NCBI RefSeq assembly: GCF_902806685.2
Contig: NC_048538.1
Span: 12,462,001 to 12,526,000, forward strand
Length of the DNA stretch: 64,000 nt
Reading direction: 5' to 3'
Origin: Maniola hyperantus
Lineage: Eukaryota; Arthropoda; Insecta; Lepidoptera; Nymphalidae
The position numbers were made by a program, and so were the translations under genes. Positions 53,637 through 64,000 of the stretch are shown piece by piece (position 1 is the first letter of the stretch; every line of letters starts with the position of its first letter). The notes beneath the pieces are model-generated. The model had not been told where the DNA came from, made no database searches, and was given only the letters and a program-made list of their open reading frames with translations.

Positions 53637-55028
53637 GTGACGCGACGGTACTGAAGTATCCTTTACTATACGTTGTCATTCCTTGGTTGCCATTGGGCAG
53701 ATAGAGTTTTAATGATCCATCTTAATTACTATGTTAGGTCTTTGCTCATGTATTTTGTTATTTATTTTTTTCAATCCATTTTAATGATTATTGTTAAGAA
53801 CTTTGTTTTTTCATTCACAATATGTTTAATGGCTTTCTCAGAGCTGGTACGGAAACAGTGAATAGGATTAGTTACTATTATCATTATAAAGCTTCGGTAA
53901 TTAAGTGAAACGATATTTTATCTTTTCTATGTTTTATTGAATATTGGAATCGGGCCAAAATTTTAAAAATAGTCAGTATCAGTCACTATAGTGTTATAGT
54001 GTTTATGTTTGTATGACATGAGGTCTATAATATTATGATATAGTTTACTTAGGACTTGAGTTTAGTTGTAATTTTATTTCATTTTAGTGTAAATATTTAC
54101 TTAATTGAAAGCTAATTAGGAATTTGATAGGTTTGAAAAAGAGGAAAGGATTAATTAAGTTCTATTAAAATGTACTGATTATTTCATAGCAATTTCAAAT
54201 GTATATTTTATACAAACTAATTTGACCACTAAAGGTGTATATCCTCATCTATGGTTATTTTTGAAGTTCTTTAAAGTGGCCTAAATAATTGGACTTTTTA
54301 CTTTCTATGTCCGAATTAATCTGTACTAGAAAAGCACAAATTGTTCAGCCAATTGGACTGACTCGACGCATAAAAATATATACATTATTAAAAAAAAATA
54401 TTTAACTATGGCTGTTTTTAAACAAGGATTGATCTAGCAGTACCGACGAATATAATATCGCTTATTATACCAAAGTAATTTTACCTTCGAAAACTTAAAC
54501 ATCAGTTTTGAATTTTAATATTTTAATGACAAACCGTGCCAAATTCTGTTAATATAACCTTAGACAAAATTATGTATAAGCAACACTTTCTGTCTTTGAA
54601 TATCAATCGGTTTTATGTACATAATACGAGTCTATTTTATCCTAAATGCTTTTAATACGCCTCATTATATTGTAAAACTTATATCCAAATAGCTGTTCAT
54701 CAGATAATGAAATCTGAATTTTAATACAAATATTATACACCACTCTGTTTAAATTATGTATGTATGATATTTCTATTTTCACACATAAAGATGTTCTATT
54801 TCACGAACACCGTTTGGCTATGTTTGTGTGAGTACATATATACACACTGTTATAGTGTGCGTGGCGCTCAGTTTCGACCATAGGCATATAGAAAACAAGT
54901 AGACATGAAATACCTACGATTTTACCTAGCCTTACCTACACGCACAGCACGCAAATGTACTAATTTACCCATTGTTCGCTGCATACAAAATGGCTGATTT
55001 CGGTAAAGTTCGGCTCGCTTTATTATAT

Positions 55029-55246
55029 ACTAGATGATGCCCGCGACTTCGTACGCGTGGATTTAGGTTTTTAAAATCCTGTGGTAACTCTTAAATTTTC
55101 CGGGATAAAAAGTAGCCTATGTCCTTCCCTGGATTGCAAGCTACCTAATGTACCAAATTTCGTTAAAATCGGTTGAACGGTTGAGCCGTGAAAAGCTAGC
55201 AGACAGACAGACAGACACACTTTCGCATTTATAATATTAGTATGGA
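55029..55246 (-). mobile_element. Helitron-like short element, type 1 (near consensus)
   Basis: ACTAGATGATGCCCGCGACT, GTAGCCTATGTCCTTCCC, GAGCCGTGAAAAGCTAGCAG, CAGACAGACAGACACACTTT and TTATAATATTAGTATGGAT. The best reference copy of type 1 here. Confidence 0.75.
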
Positions 55247-55557
55247 TGTTAAAAACGTATTAGTGTCTCTTTCTTATAAAAATTTAGCTAAGCTAGAAGA
55301 GCGTATTTCCAATCAACTAGGTACTTTATATTGAACATTAGGGCAACTCTCCTTTACTCTATGGTTTCAACCGCAACATGGTTTACGTTACGCACACAAA
55401 TGGGTTAACGCTTATAACTACACTCACTACTACAACCAAGTTTGAGCGGTCGTCGTGAAATAGAACATCGAAAGGTCGTCGTACAGTGTGCGCAAAATAA
55501 GTAGTCCAATCTGAAGTTTGCGCATGTCATAGACTAAAGATTAAATATAGAAATCTC

Positions 55558-55640
55558 GTCTAATCGAAATACGCGGCCTGCGCATTGTACAAAAAGTACA
55601 CTTATTGTACAATGCGTAGGCGTGTTTTGATTGGATTACT
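55558..55640. repeat. Small foldback around GCATTGTACAA
   Basis: CGCATTGTACAA (about 55582) and TTGTACAATGCG (about 55605) pair; the match extends outward through TCGAAATACGC and GCGTGTTTTGATTGG with mismatches. Confidence 0.65.
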
Positions 55641-56439
55641 TGTTATGCGCCATGTACAATAGTGAATATTAATAATAATTAGTGTTTTTTAAAATTCACT
55701 CAAAATATAATGCATTGAGAATGCACTCGCCATTTTTGCTATGATTCAACTGCCATATCATAGGACTAAACTCGTACTTTTGACATCACATTTAGGATAT
55801 CAAACAGAGCAAATATTAGGGCGAGTGTAGTCGCAAAATTTTTGCACTATATATTTTTCACGATAAATCTGTTTAAATAAATAAGTTTATATCAAGTGGC
55901 TTATTGTTTGCAATTATATTAAAATGAAGATAAATTATGAAGAGTATGAATAATGTTGACCTATCGAAAAAGGATTTTTATGTGAAATCATCGTTTGTGT
56001 ACAGTTATTACAAAATATTTTTTTTGAATCGAAAACATTATTATGTCAGTTTTTTAAATATGATGTATAAAATTGTATTTGGGAGAAAATATCAGTGTTT
56101 AATTAAATCTTTTTTACATAGCTACTATGTATAGGTATACTCGTTTTATTGCCCGTATATATTTGTCCATAGATGAGGTTTATTTTTGTCATCTTTGTGG
56201 TTTCAATAAAGTGACTTAATAAAATTTCGGCCTTTTTATTCATTTTTTTACACTGTAGGTTTCAACGTCACTGGCAGGCGTCAAATGTTAGTACATTTGA
56301 CACAGGTAGCCCTAAAGTAGCCCTATTTTTCTGATTTCACGTCACCATAGCCTAATATCTAACAAATAATCGATTTAGGATTAAACCGAGAGTTCCCTCA
56401 CTCTAGTTCACTCTGCTAGCACTGAATGAACTTTCGCTG

Positions 56440-56655
56440 GCAACACACGATCAAATTTACTGTCAAGTTTGCAGCGGACTTGAAGCGGCGTCCAGTCAAC
56501 TTGACGGTGTAAGACTATCAGTGTGCACTGTGCATGGTAATCTTGACGGTGTATGACTTTCAGTGTGCATAGCAAACTTGACAGTAAACTTGATGGTGTA
56601 TGACTATCAGTGTGCATTGGGCAAACTTGACAGTAAACTTAATCGTGTATATCCA
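56440..56655. repeat. Irregular tandem repeat of AACTTGACGGTGTATGAC
   Basis: Four staggered copies of AACTTGAC(G/A)GT..., three with GTATGAC or GTAAGACTATCAGTGTGCA, spaced about 35-50 bp. The leading copy (TACTGTCAAGTTTG, about 56459) is inverted relative to the rest. Confidence 0.75.
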
Positions 56656-56806
56656 GAGTAATATGATGAAACCAAATAATATGATTTTATTGTGTTGTTT
56701 CCGGGAACATAAAATTATAGTAATTAGGTAAGATATAACATTATTATCTACGAGTACTTGCGATTGTAGATATGGAATTCAGATGTTATCTTAGAAAGCT
56801 CGTTAG

Positions 56807-57883
56807 TTGCTTACTAAACAAAGATCTCCCAGGAAGATTTCCATAAATGGGAGCTTGCTCCGGTGGTTCACTTCATACATTAAAAACCATATGCAAGCAG
56901 TTGTCTTGGGTAGTGCTAGAAGTGACTTCGTGACTATACCCTCAGGAGTACCTCAAGGGTCCATTCTAGGCCCCCTTTTATATAACGCCTATATATTTGA
57001 CATTGGAAGCTGCTTCCACCATGCGCAATACTTAATGTTTGCGGATGACAAAAAAGTTTTCGCCAAAATACGTTCCATTGAAGATTGTTATAAATTACAA
57101 AAAGACCTCAATGCCTTGACAGAATACTACGCAAGGAACAGGATCTCAGTTAATGTTAAAAAGTGCCACCATATAACTTTGACTCGTAAAATAAATATAA
57201 TTGAATTTGACTACATAATCAATGGCACAAACTTACCCAGAGTGACTACCGTTAGAGATCTGGGTATCCAAGTTGACACTAAACTTTCAATGGATGTCCA
57301 TATTGATATGGTAGTAAATAGAGCTTACAAACAATTGGGTTTCATCAAACGGGTAACCCGTTCTTTTAGTAATGTGGAATGCATAAAAACACTTTACTTC
57401 GCGTATGTCCGGAGTATTCTAGAATATGCGTGTAATATCTGGTCGCCTCAATACATAATATATGCCCATAGGCTTGAAACCATACAGAGGCAGTTTCTTA
57501 AATACTTAGCTTTTAAAGACTTTAAAAAATTTAATAGTTATGAGGAAGCGTGTACTCACTACGGTATCGGCTCACTGGAACATAGAAGGGAACAATGTGA
57601 TATGTTGTTACTGCAAGCAATTTTAACCGGCTCAATCGATTGTCCTAGCTTACTCTCAGCCTTTTCATTTAATGCTCAACCTTTAAGAACGCGTCACACG
57701 CGCCTTCTAAATGTTCCCAAATCTAACTCAAATTATGCGCGAAATTCTATAATTCCACGCTTGGTACGTACTTATAACAATCAGTTCGCTGAGTTTGACT
57801 TATTTTACCTATCAAACAATAAATTTAAAAAGGAATTAAGAAACTATCATCATAAAACAAAAAAAAAAGTAGCTAACATCTAA
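56807..57883 (+). pseudogene. Reverse transcriptase C-terminal half, LINE (open frame)
   Basis: About 358 codons, no internal stop and no real ATG start (begins at TTG). SGVPQGSILGPLLYN (46-60) and the catalytic FADD at 78-81 belong to a non-LTR RT. YVRSILEYACNIWSPQY and the following thumb-like region are also typical. The fingers and endonuclease parts are missing. I read it as CR1/Jockey-like; the clade is uncertain. The open frame shows the copy is young even though dead. Confidence 0.85.
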
Positions 57884-57910
57884 ATATGCATGCAATCATA
57901 CACTCCCATT

Positions 57911-58003
57911 TACACACACACACACATGCACACACGCTCACACATACTCATAAGCACACACTCACACACGCATACACACACACATACAATCATACACACA
58001 CTG
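57911..58003. repeat. CA-rich imperfect microsatellite
   Basis: Interrupted (CA)n with CAT and CTC variants, just after the RT stop codon. Confidence 0.85.
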
Positions 58004-58726
58004 TTGTAATTTTATTTTATTATTGTATATACCTACATTTATTCTAACTCTATTCTGTTAAAATAGTTTAATTATAATTTTAAGTAATCTCTTTTGGCCT
58101 TCTGTTATACCTAGATTTAAATTTAAATAATAATTATGTATTTGCGCTGTTGATTACTTTCAAATAAACAAAATAAAAAATAAATAAAAAAAATAATATT
58201 ATTCGGTGCACCTAGAATGCTCTTTGACTCTGCCGTCGTTCTTTACAGCGACACGGTGAGGAGTCACACTAACGACCTTTATGTTAGTACTACTATTTTA
58301 CTTACTACAGCTACTACTAGTTAGTTTAGGTACTATTACAGCACGGGAAATTCCGAATATTCATCACCGCGCAGCGTCAAAGTGGGTGATCCACCCGCTG
58401 CGCGGTGAAATAAGACTGATACATCCAACCACCAGGGCCCAAGCCAAGATGGCAGGCCCTAGCCGAGAAGGCTTGAAGCAAAACACCTGGGCACAGCGAA
58501 GGAGGCAAAGCCTCGAGGCCCGTACCCCTGTCTGGTCGTTCTGACCAAACGGAGATGACCCAGACATCATTCCAAATATTTCCGAACCATACATACTATA
58601 GGAGAACAATTATTGCGGGCTGCAACTTGGCTCAGTTTTATTACAACTTGATATCCAGAACACTATTTTTGTTTTAAAATGTTTATAGGTATCTACTAAA
58701 ATTAGCTAACATATAGCTTATAAAGA

Positions 58727-58850
58727 TAGCTTACATCCCGGAGATGGATATAGGGTACTTTTTAGCTCGGAAAATCAAAGAGATCTCATTGAGTTTTTTT
58801 ATAAAACCTAAGACCACGCGGACGAAATCATGGCCATCAGTTTATCGTCC
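58727..58850 (+). mobile_element. Helitron-like type 1 fragment
   Basis: GATAGCTTACATCCCGGAGA, TACTTTTTAGCTCGG and CCACGCGGACGAAATCATGG, the middle and right part of type 1 without the ends. Confidence 0.6.
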
Positions 58851-58959
58851 TAATTTTGGCTGTTTTGTGATTCTGGTCAATACCTTGTGGGGAAGTAAGG
58901 TAGATAGATGAGTTAATATAAACGCTCGTGTAGATTGCACAAAACATTTTAATATAAAC

Positions 58960-60612
58960 TTAAAAAGTCGTACAACAATATGAAAAATTATTATTGACTA
59001 ATTATTTTAGCGGACAGGAGAACCGCTTTAACTATATTATTATGCAAATATATTACTATCTTTAACACTTCCATCGAATATATCTTACAAAAGAAAGAAA
59101 AATAAAAAGTATCTTTATTAATAAAAAAATCTCATTACACTAGTTGTATTATATTAAACTTACATTATAGATTTTATCTACAAAATACTGTAGCGTGTTG
59201 GCCAGTTTTTCAATCGAGTTCCTATAATTACGTTACGTAATTTAATAAGAATAGGACATTAATAAAGTACATATCATTAAAGGTACTGAAATCATACAAC
59301 TAGACTTAATCTAAATCAAAATATAAAAATAGTAAAAAAATAGTTGCACATCTCCGTATACAACTTGTCATTGTTGTGCATCTAATCTTTAACGTGAATC
59401 CATACGGTGTGCCTCCAACTTAATTCAATATTTATATTCTAATAATTTTGAAGCGAATTTTACAGTTTTATAAACGTATCAAATGTATGTAATTTTGCCT
59501 AGACGTGCACTCAGTGTGGATCCACATTGGCGAATGACGTGTGACGTCACTGGAACAACCGACGGCAGCGTCGCAACCAACGACAAGCTGACTACCCGCA
59601 TAGCGCATATCGCGTACCTAAGCACAGTTACCTATCGCTAACATCGACCTCGATTGAAACACTGAACTCAATCGCCGAGTGAAATATAAAAAAGATAAAT
59701 AACACATAGAACTTTATTTTCCATGAATTTGCATGCACCCGTTAGATTATGAATTGAGAAATATTTTTTCTATCATTTATCCATATCCATGTCTTTTATA
59801 ACAATATTATATAAATATACCATACAGACTAAGGCCAGCCGCCGCGGCGCGGTCGGCAGGCAAATGTACACGAGGACTAATATCTTCTTAAAAAAATACT
59901 GTTAGATTGAAACGTAGCTAATCCTATAATATTTTATGTATATCATAATTATTATAAGGGTACAATCGTACAAGTGAAGATTACACTAGGTGAGATCTCC
60001 GACGCCTTCGGGCGGCCGCCGCGCCGTCCGACCGCGTCCGACCGGATATGCAAACATTTATTACTCGCGTATAATACATACCAGTACGCTATTTACTTAG
60101 ATAGTATGAATTTCATTTTCAATATTAAAAATACGTATAATTTCTCTATTGGCCTTTCGTATCCACGTGAAAAATTAGACAATTTGCGTACGAATATATA
60201 TTATAATGTATACATATTTAAATATTAGTATTTATTTAGATCGGAGGACGTATGTATACAGGCTCGCTCTAGAAGGTACGTCGTCGTAAGCGCACGCGGC
60301 CTCTCGGCCCTTCGCTCCCTTAAACTACGAATATTATATCGATATCGAACGAAGACATCTAAAACTCGACTCGGCTTTAAATAGTACGAAAATAAATCGC
60401 CGGCGAGTCGCTCGGCCGATTATCGCTCCTATCGATAAATTTACACATCGACGTAACGAACGAGAATACAAAAAGTTATGGAAAATCGTACGGATATCAC
60501 AAGCGGCGGGCGGCGCGGGACGCCCCCGCGGAAAATAAAAAAATAAATCGCGGCGCGCGTCTCTCGTAAAAAAGTAAAGACTCTATGAGCGGACCGCGCG
60601 GGCGGGCGCGGC
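58960..60612 (-). other. Probable 3' UTR of the minus-strand gene
   Basis: AT-rich above 58960 with few repeats, then increasingly GC-rich toward the stop at 60613. Minus-strand AATAAA motifs occur near 59113-59125. No plus-strand gene is credible here. Confidence 0.5.
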
Positions 60613-61884
60613 TCAGTTGGCGAGCAGCAGGTGCGCGGGCGGCGCGCCGGGCGCCTCGCGCCGCGCCAGGAAGTAGGCGGCGGGGTCCGTGGCCGGCGAC
60701 AGCGCGCGCGCCGCCAGCTGCTGCTGCACGGCGCGCTGCTTGATGTAGTTGCTGAACTCGGTGGGCGACATGCGGTTGGCGCGCTTGCTGCTCGTCTTGA
60801 GCTTGGTGCTGCCGAACTTGGTCTGCGCGAACGTGGCCGTGGTGAAGGTGAGCGGCTGCGCGCGGAACGGCGGGCCGGGCGAGAAGGCGGCGGGCGCGGG
60901 CGGCGACGGCGCGGCCGCCGGCTCCACAGGCCGGAAGCACTGCGCCTCCGGGTTGAAGGCGCGGGTCACCTGCCGACAAATAATGAACTTTGCTGACTTT
61001 CTGGCTTTGGCTATTAGCCCTAAAAGCCGTATGAATCGTCTAGAAAAGGATTTATACTTATTCAATTATCGAAATATGTACTGGTAAAAAACGTTCAATA
61101 AGCAAAACCTGACGATAAGTAAGTACCTACCGCGAAATTGAGATAAGCTAAAATTCAGATAAGTAATTTGATACGCTACCTAGTTAAGTGCCTACTTTAC
61201 CTACCTATCTGCTACTTACCTTATTGGATTACAGTAGGTCTATGATAAATCTATGGGATTACAAAGCCCTGATTGACCATGGCCAGAGGCTTTAATTCGA
61301 ATGTGTCACATGATATGATAATGTTAGGAGTGCCATTATCTACGCGGCCCAAACGCCGAGGAGAATAATGTCGCACTGAAATCCGCTACATTTCTCACTA
61401 CCCTAATAGGGAGTACAATCTACATTCCTCAATAAAAATAAAGCTAAAATAACGAGTGTAAAATATGTAAGTGGAAGTAGGAGGTTCGATCCTGGGCACT
61501 CGCCTCTTACTTTTCGGAATTAAAACGCACATAGGTACCCTATGTGCGTTTTAAGCAATTAATAATATCACTTTCTTTATAATGGTGGAGAATAACATCG
61601 CGAGGAAACTTGCATGCTTGACCGTTCTCCATAAGCCGGCCAACCTGTACTTGGTCAGCGTGGCGGTCTATGCCCTAAATCCTTCTCATTCCAAATCCTT
61701 CTCATTCCAAGAGGAGACCTGGGCTCAGGAGTGGCTCGACGATGGATTAATCATGATGACGTTCGCCGAATGAATCGAAAGGCGTACATTACCTCTCGGT
61801 CGGTCCTTTCGTCCGCAGCGCGTTCGTCGCTGCTGAAAAGAACCTTCACTGCGCCCTTCTCTCCGATGCGGTATGACACTTCTC
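60613..61884 (-). CDS. Last two coding exons of an unidentified gene
   Basis: Minus strand. Exon 61884-61793 (92 bp, after a CAG acceptor, ends GAG before GTAATG) reads EVSYRIGEKGAVKVLFSSDE and RAADERTDRE. It joins in phase 0 to exon 60969-60613 (acceptor TCGGCAG), which starts VTRAFNPEAQCFRPVEP. A Pro/Ala-rich linker, LTFTTATFAQTKFGSTKLKT, MSPTEFSNYIKQRAVQQQLA and the end PAHLLLAN then TGA follow. The first exon begins with the last two bases of a split codon, so more exons lie beyond 61884, probably past the window edge. I do not recognise the family. The last exon is very GC-rich while the intron holds a family B SINE. Confidence 0.65.
61480..61765 (+). repeat. tRNA-derived SINE, family B, in an intron of the minus-strand gene
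   Basis: GGAGGTTCGATCCTGGGCAC, GAATAACATCGCGAGGAAAC and GACCTGGGCTCAGGAGTGGC. ACCCTATGTGCGTTTTAAGC repeats the block just before it, a small internal duplication. Confidence 0.7.
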
Positions 61885-61967
61885 CTGCAAAAAACAAATT
61901 ATACGCATGAATTTGAGTCTCAAGAAAATGTCTTATAGTATTTGGTAGACTCTAAAGAAGAAAGAAA

Positions 61968-62097
61968 AAGGAAAGCAAGACCAAAGAAAAGGTGGATAGA
62001 TTGCGTGAAAGAGGATAGGCGTGTAAAAGGGGGTGGATAATGCGTTGACGGATGACAGAAGAGAGTGGAAGAAGAAGAAGACATGTTGTGCCGACCA
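61968..62097 (+). pseudogene. RTE-type LINE C-terminal fragment
   Basis: The plus strand reads RPKKRWIDCVKEDRRVKGGG, a stop, then RVEEEDMLCRP in frame-disrupted form, the usual end of RTE-type polyproteins. Intronic to the minus-strand gene or just upstream of it. Confidence 0.55.
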
Positions 62098-62303
62098 CAC
62101 ATAGCGCGTAGGATAATTTAATATAATTTCCTATAGACATTAAAATACTTAGGGTAGGTACTGGTCATAATTTATTGGTATGGCCTTATAATCTGTTGAT
62201 AATGTAAACTTATTAAGTGGCGTTGTAGCCTCGTAGGTAAAATAGCCGGCAAGAAGCGGTAGTAGATCGACCTTTAGAACCTTTAGACCTTTGAACACTC
62301 ATA

Positions 62304-62413
62304 CCTATGTGACATTTTGTCGGTCTCAACGACAGAGACAACGCTCTACAAAACCGCTATCTCTTTCTGAAGGGCGATGTACAATGTACAATATTTTCTT
62401 CCGCGTACTGGGA
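62304..62413 (+). repeat. TGTCGGTCTCAACGACAGAG dispersed repeat
   Basis: TTTTGTCGGTCTCAACGACA, GCTCTACAAAACCGCTATCT and CGCGTACTG. The most complete of the three copies. Confidence 0.7.
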
Positions 62414-63295
62414 AACTTCGGAGGTTTAAGCAATCAAATATCACAGTCTTTTCAAATACATTTTTTTGTAATTGGCTTCAGGACCTCTACTTATAACTAA
62501 TAACCTAAATCTAAAGCGAATACTGCAGAGACCTAGGTAATATTATGTTCTATTGAAAAATTCCTATAGGTATTTTTCTTTTTCCTAGGTTTATATAATG
62601 CTGTCAGAAATAACTAAAGGTCACACAATATTGTAAAATCGCTGTGTCATGTGTGTTTAGCGAGTGATTGCTGGTTTGATCGGAAGAAGCTAATTTAGAC
62701 AATGTCAGCGACAAGGACTGAACTGGAAACCGACCGGTTGAAGCCGTGTTCAATCACCGGTCATAAAGTTTATACCATACCTAACTATAATAACATAGCA
62801 TAGAATCAGGAGGCACGGTAGTGCCTCCGCCAAGACGAGCCAAACTAAAGGACGGGGCACTACCTGTCCCCTTTCTCGAAGCGTTTCGTCGTATTTTCGA
62901 ATTATCATAGCTTCGGTCTGGATGACGCTAGAAAGCTGAAATTACTTAGCATCTATTTTTTATTCTAATAGAATTTTTAAATATATCCGAATGAATCCAC
63001 TATTGGTTTGGAATGCTATAGGTAATTAGTTGGGTATTAAATACTTCTTATTATCTACTAACTACTACCTACTAACCATTCATTTTAAGTTTGTTTGTAC
63101 CTACCTTAGGCATACGATAAATAAACTAGTTTTCTTTCTTTCTTTCTTTCTTTACTATAACAATGCATGGTATTTGGTAGGTGCTAAAGGCTTAGGCAGA
63201 CAGAACACGGGACGGCAAGTTATATAACGCGTTCATTAATAACTGTGGAACGCGCGTAGGAGAAGCGCTACTGCGCGATTCTAAAGGTTCGTACG
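62414..63295. other. Intergenic stretch with a (CTTT)n microsatellite
   Basis: No gene supported. CTTTCTTTCTTTCTTTCTTT lies at about 63131-63153. A patch near 62803-62870 has AGGCACGGTAGTGCCTCC, a short hairpin. Confidence 0.45.
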
Positions 63296-63299
63296 CATC

Positions 63300-63545
63300 T
63301 GAGCGGCGCGGCGCGGCGCTTCAGTGAGCTTCACGTCGCGGCACAGAGCTTCAAAATATCATTTCTATCATTTTGTATGGCGCATATCGCACTAGAGCGG
63401 CGCGGCGCGGCGCTTCACCGCGCGTTGCCGCGCGGCACGGCGGGAGAGAATATTTTGAAGCGCAGCGAAGCGACGCGCAGTGCAGTGACGCTAGTGCGAC
63501 ATACCCAGCGGCGCGGCGCGGCGCTTCAGTATGCGTACGTCGCTC
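63300..63545. repeat. GC-rich block with three copies of GCGGCGCGGCGCGGCGCTTC
   Basis: The 20-mer occurs at about 63303, 63400 and 63510 in the same orientation, with CGCACTAG...CTAGTGCG making a larger inverted repeat around the middle. ORFs on both strands are by-products. It looks like a MITE-type element. Confidence 0.65.
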
Positions 63546-63904
63546 GAATAAGATACACGCGCATCTTGTTAGGTAAGTATTTAAAGTGCAGGCAAGAATC
63601 GGCAAGATAGACCTCAAAATAAATAACGCAGGTTTAGTTTTTGGCACATGACGTGTTCCTCATGCTCTTAGAAGTAGGTATATCCTCAAAAGTCCCAACC
63701 CCTAGGATGTCGGCTTCCCCCCTTCCCAGTGTCTAAATGAATAAATGTCTCTCCGAGCGTTATGAGAAAACATCAATGGTAAAAATAATCCTGATTAAAT
63801 AACTATAATATATTATGTACACATTATACCTACCTACTTCATCTAGGTAGAATTAATAGTTTCGGAAATATGCCTACCTATTGTTGTACTTGTGTTTATA
63901 TTAT

Positions 63905-64000
63905 ACTAGCTTATGCCGCCGACGTCGTCCGCGTGGACTACACAAATTTCGAACCCCTATTTTACCCCCTTAGGGGTTGAATTTTCATAAATCCCTTTTT
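63905..64000 (-). mobile_element. Helitron-like type 2 element, cut by the window end
   Basis: CTAGCTTATGCCGCCGACGT, then ACTACACAAATTTCGAAC and CCCTTAGGGGTTGAATTT up to the last base. Confidence 0.65.

Larger units (their letters stand above)
53063..56225 (+). other. Probable long 3' UTR or flank of the zinc-finger gene, with repeats
   Basis: AT-rich, no gene. It contains a 92-bp dispersed repeat, a family P MITE, a Helitron-like element and a foldback near 55558-55640. Poly(A) signals AATAAA at 56205-56210 and 56218-56223 are candidates for a distal end; the true end is not known. Confidence 0.45.
56805..58200 (+). mobile_element. 5'-truncated non-LTR retrotransposon
   Basis: RT fragment 56807-57883, then a CA-rich microsatellite in the 3' region (57911-58003) and an A-rich tail (about 58168-58192). 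An in-frame TAG just before 56807 marks the truncation. No clear target duplication was found. Confidence 0.8.

Noticed and set aside
60497..61087. Arg/Ala-rich ORFs on both strands
   Set aside because: By-products of the GC-rich last exon; only the frame that joins the upstream exon in phase is kept.

Overview
The window is eukaryotic and looks lepidopteran (butterfly or moth). Coding sequence is sparse and intron-split, with GT-AG junctions. The intergenic and intronic DNA is packed with families I recognise from Lepidoptera: tRNA-derived SINEs, short Helitron-like elements with a GACGAAGTCGCGGGCAT-type end and CAGA/GTCT tracts, Jockey- and RTE-type LINEs, and many small foldback (MITE-like) elements. 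A TAGGTAGG/CCTACCTA background recurs throughout. I cannot name the species. No bacterial, phage or CRISPR features are present.

Layout. 1-29,600 is repeat-rich intergenic DNA. Its main item is a nearly pristine full-length Jockey-type retrotransposon (6992-11477, minus strand) with two overlapping open ORFs and a perfect 13-bp target-site duplication. Nearby are a truncated RTE LINE (about 12.75-13.33 kb) and a broken, spliced SAM-domain gene (26.55-27.09 kb, minus) inside an unusual repeat-rich segment. 29,656-35,731 holds a complete five-exon small GTPase gene, Rab26. 39,091-42,566 is a candidate 3.5-kb DNA transposon, with matching terminal inverted repeats and AAGT at both ends, that contains a decayed LINE. 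44,647-53,062 is a multi-exon ZAD zinc-finger gene. 56.8-58.2 kb is a 5'-truncated LINE with an open RT fragment. 60,613-61,884 holds the last two coding exons of an unidentified minus-strand gene, with a long AT-rich 3' UTR below it.

The most interesting locus is the ZAD gene. Four phase-0 exons encode a ZAD domain and linker. They can be spliced in frame to either of two 3' exons: a 548-codon exon carrying a complete piggyBac transposase-like protein (catalytic-type D residues and a C-terminal Cys-rich domain kept), with its own polyadenylation signal, or a 1421-codon exon with about 24 C2H2 fingers. This predicts two proteins from one promoter, ZAD-piggyBac (about 698 aa) and ZAD-zinc finger (about 1571 aa). 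The layout matches the known primate CSB-PGBD3 case. Weak fossil ends with TTAA at each side suggest that the splice acceptor, ORF and poly(A) signal all lie within an ancient insertion.

All boundaries come from reading the sequence by eye. Repeat edges are usually good to within about 10 bases. Family names for repeats rest on recognition, not a database search.
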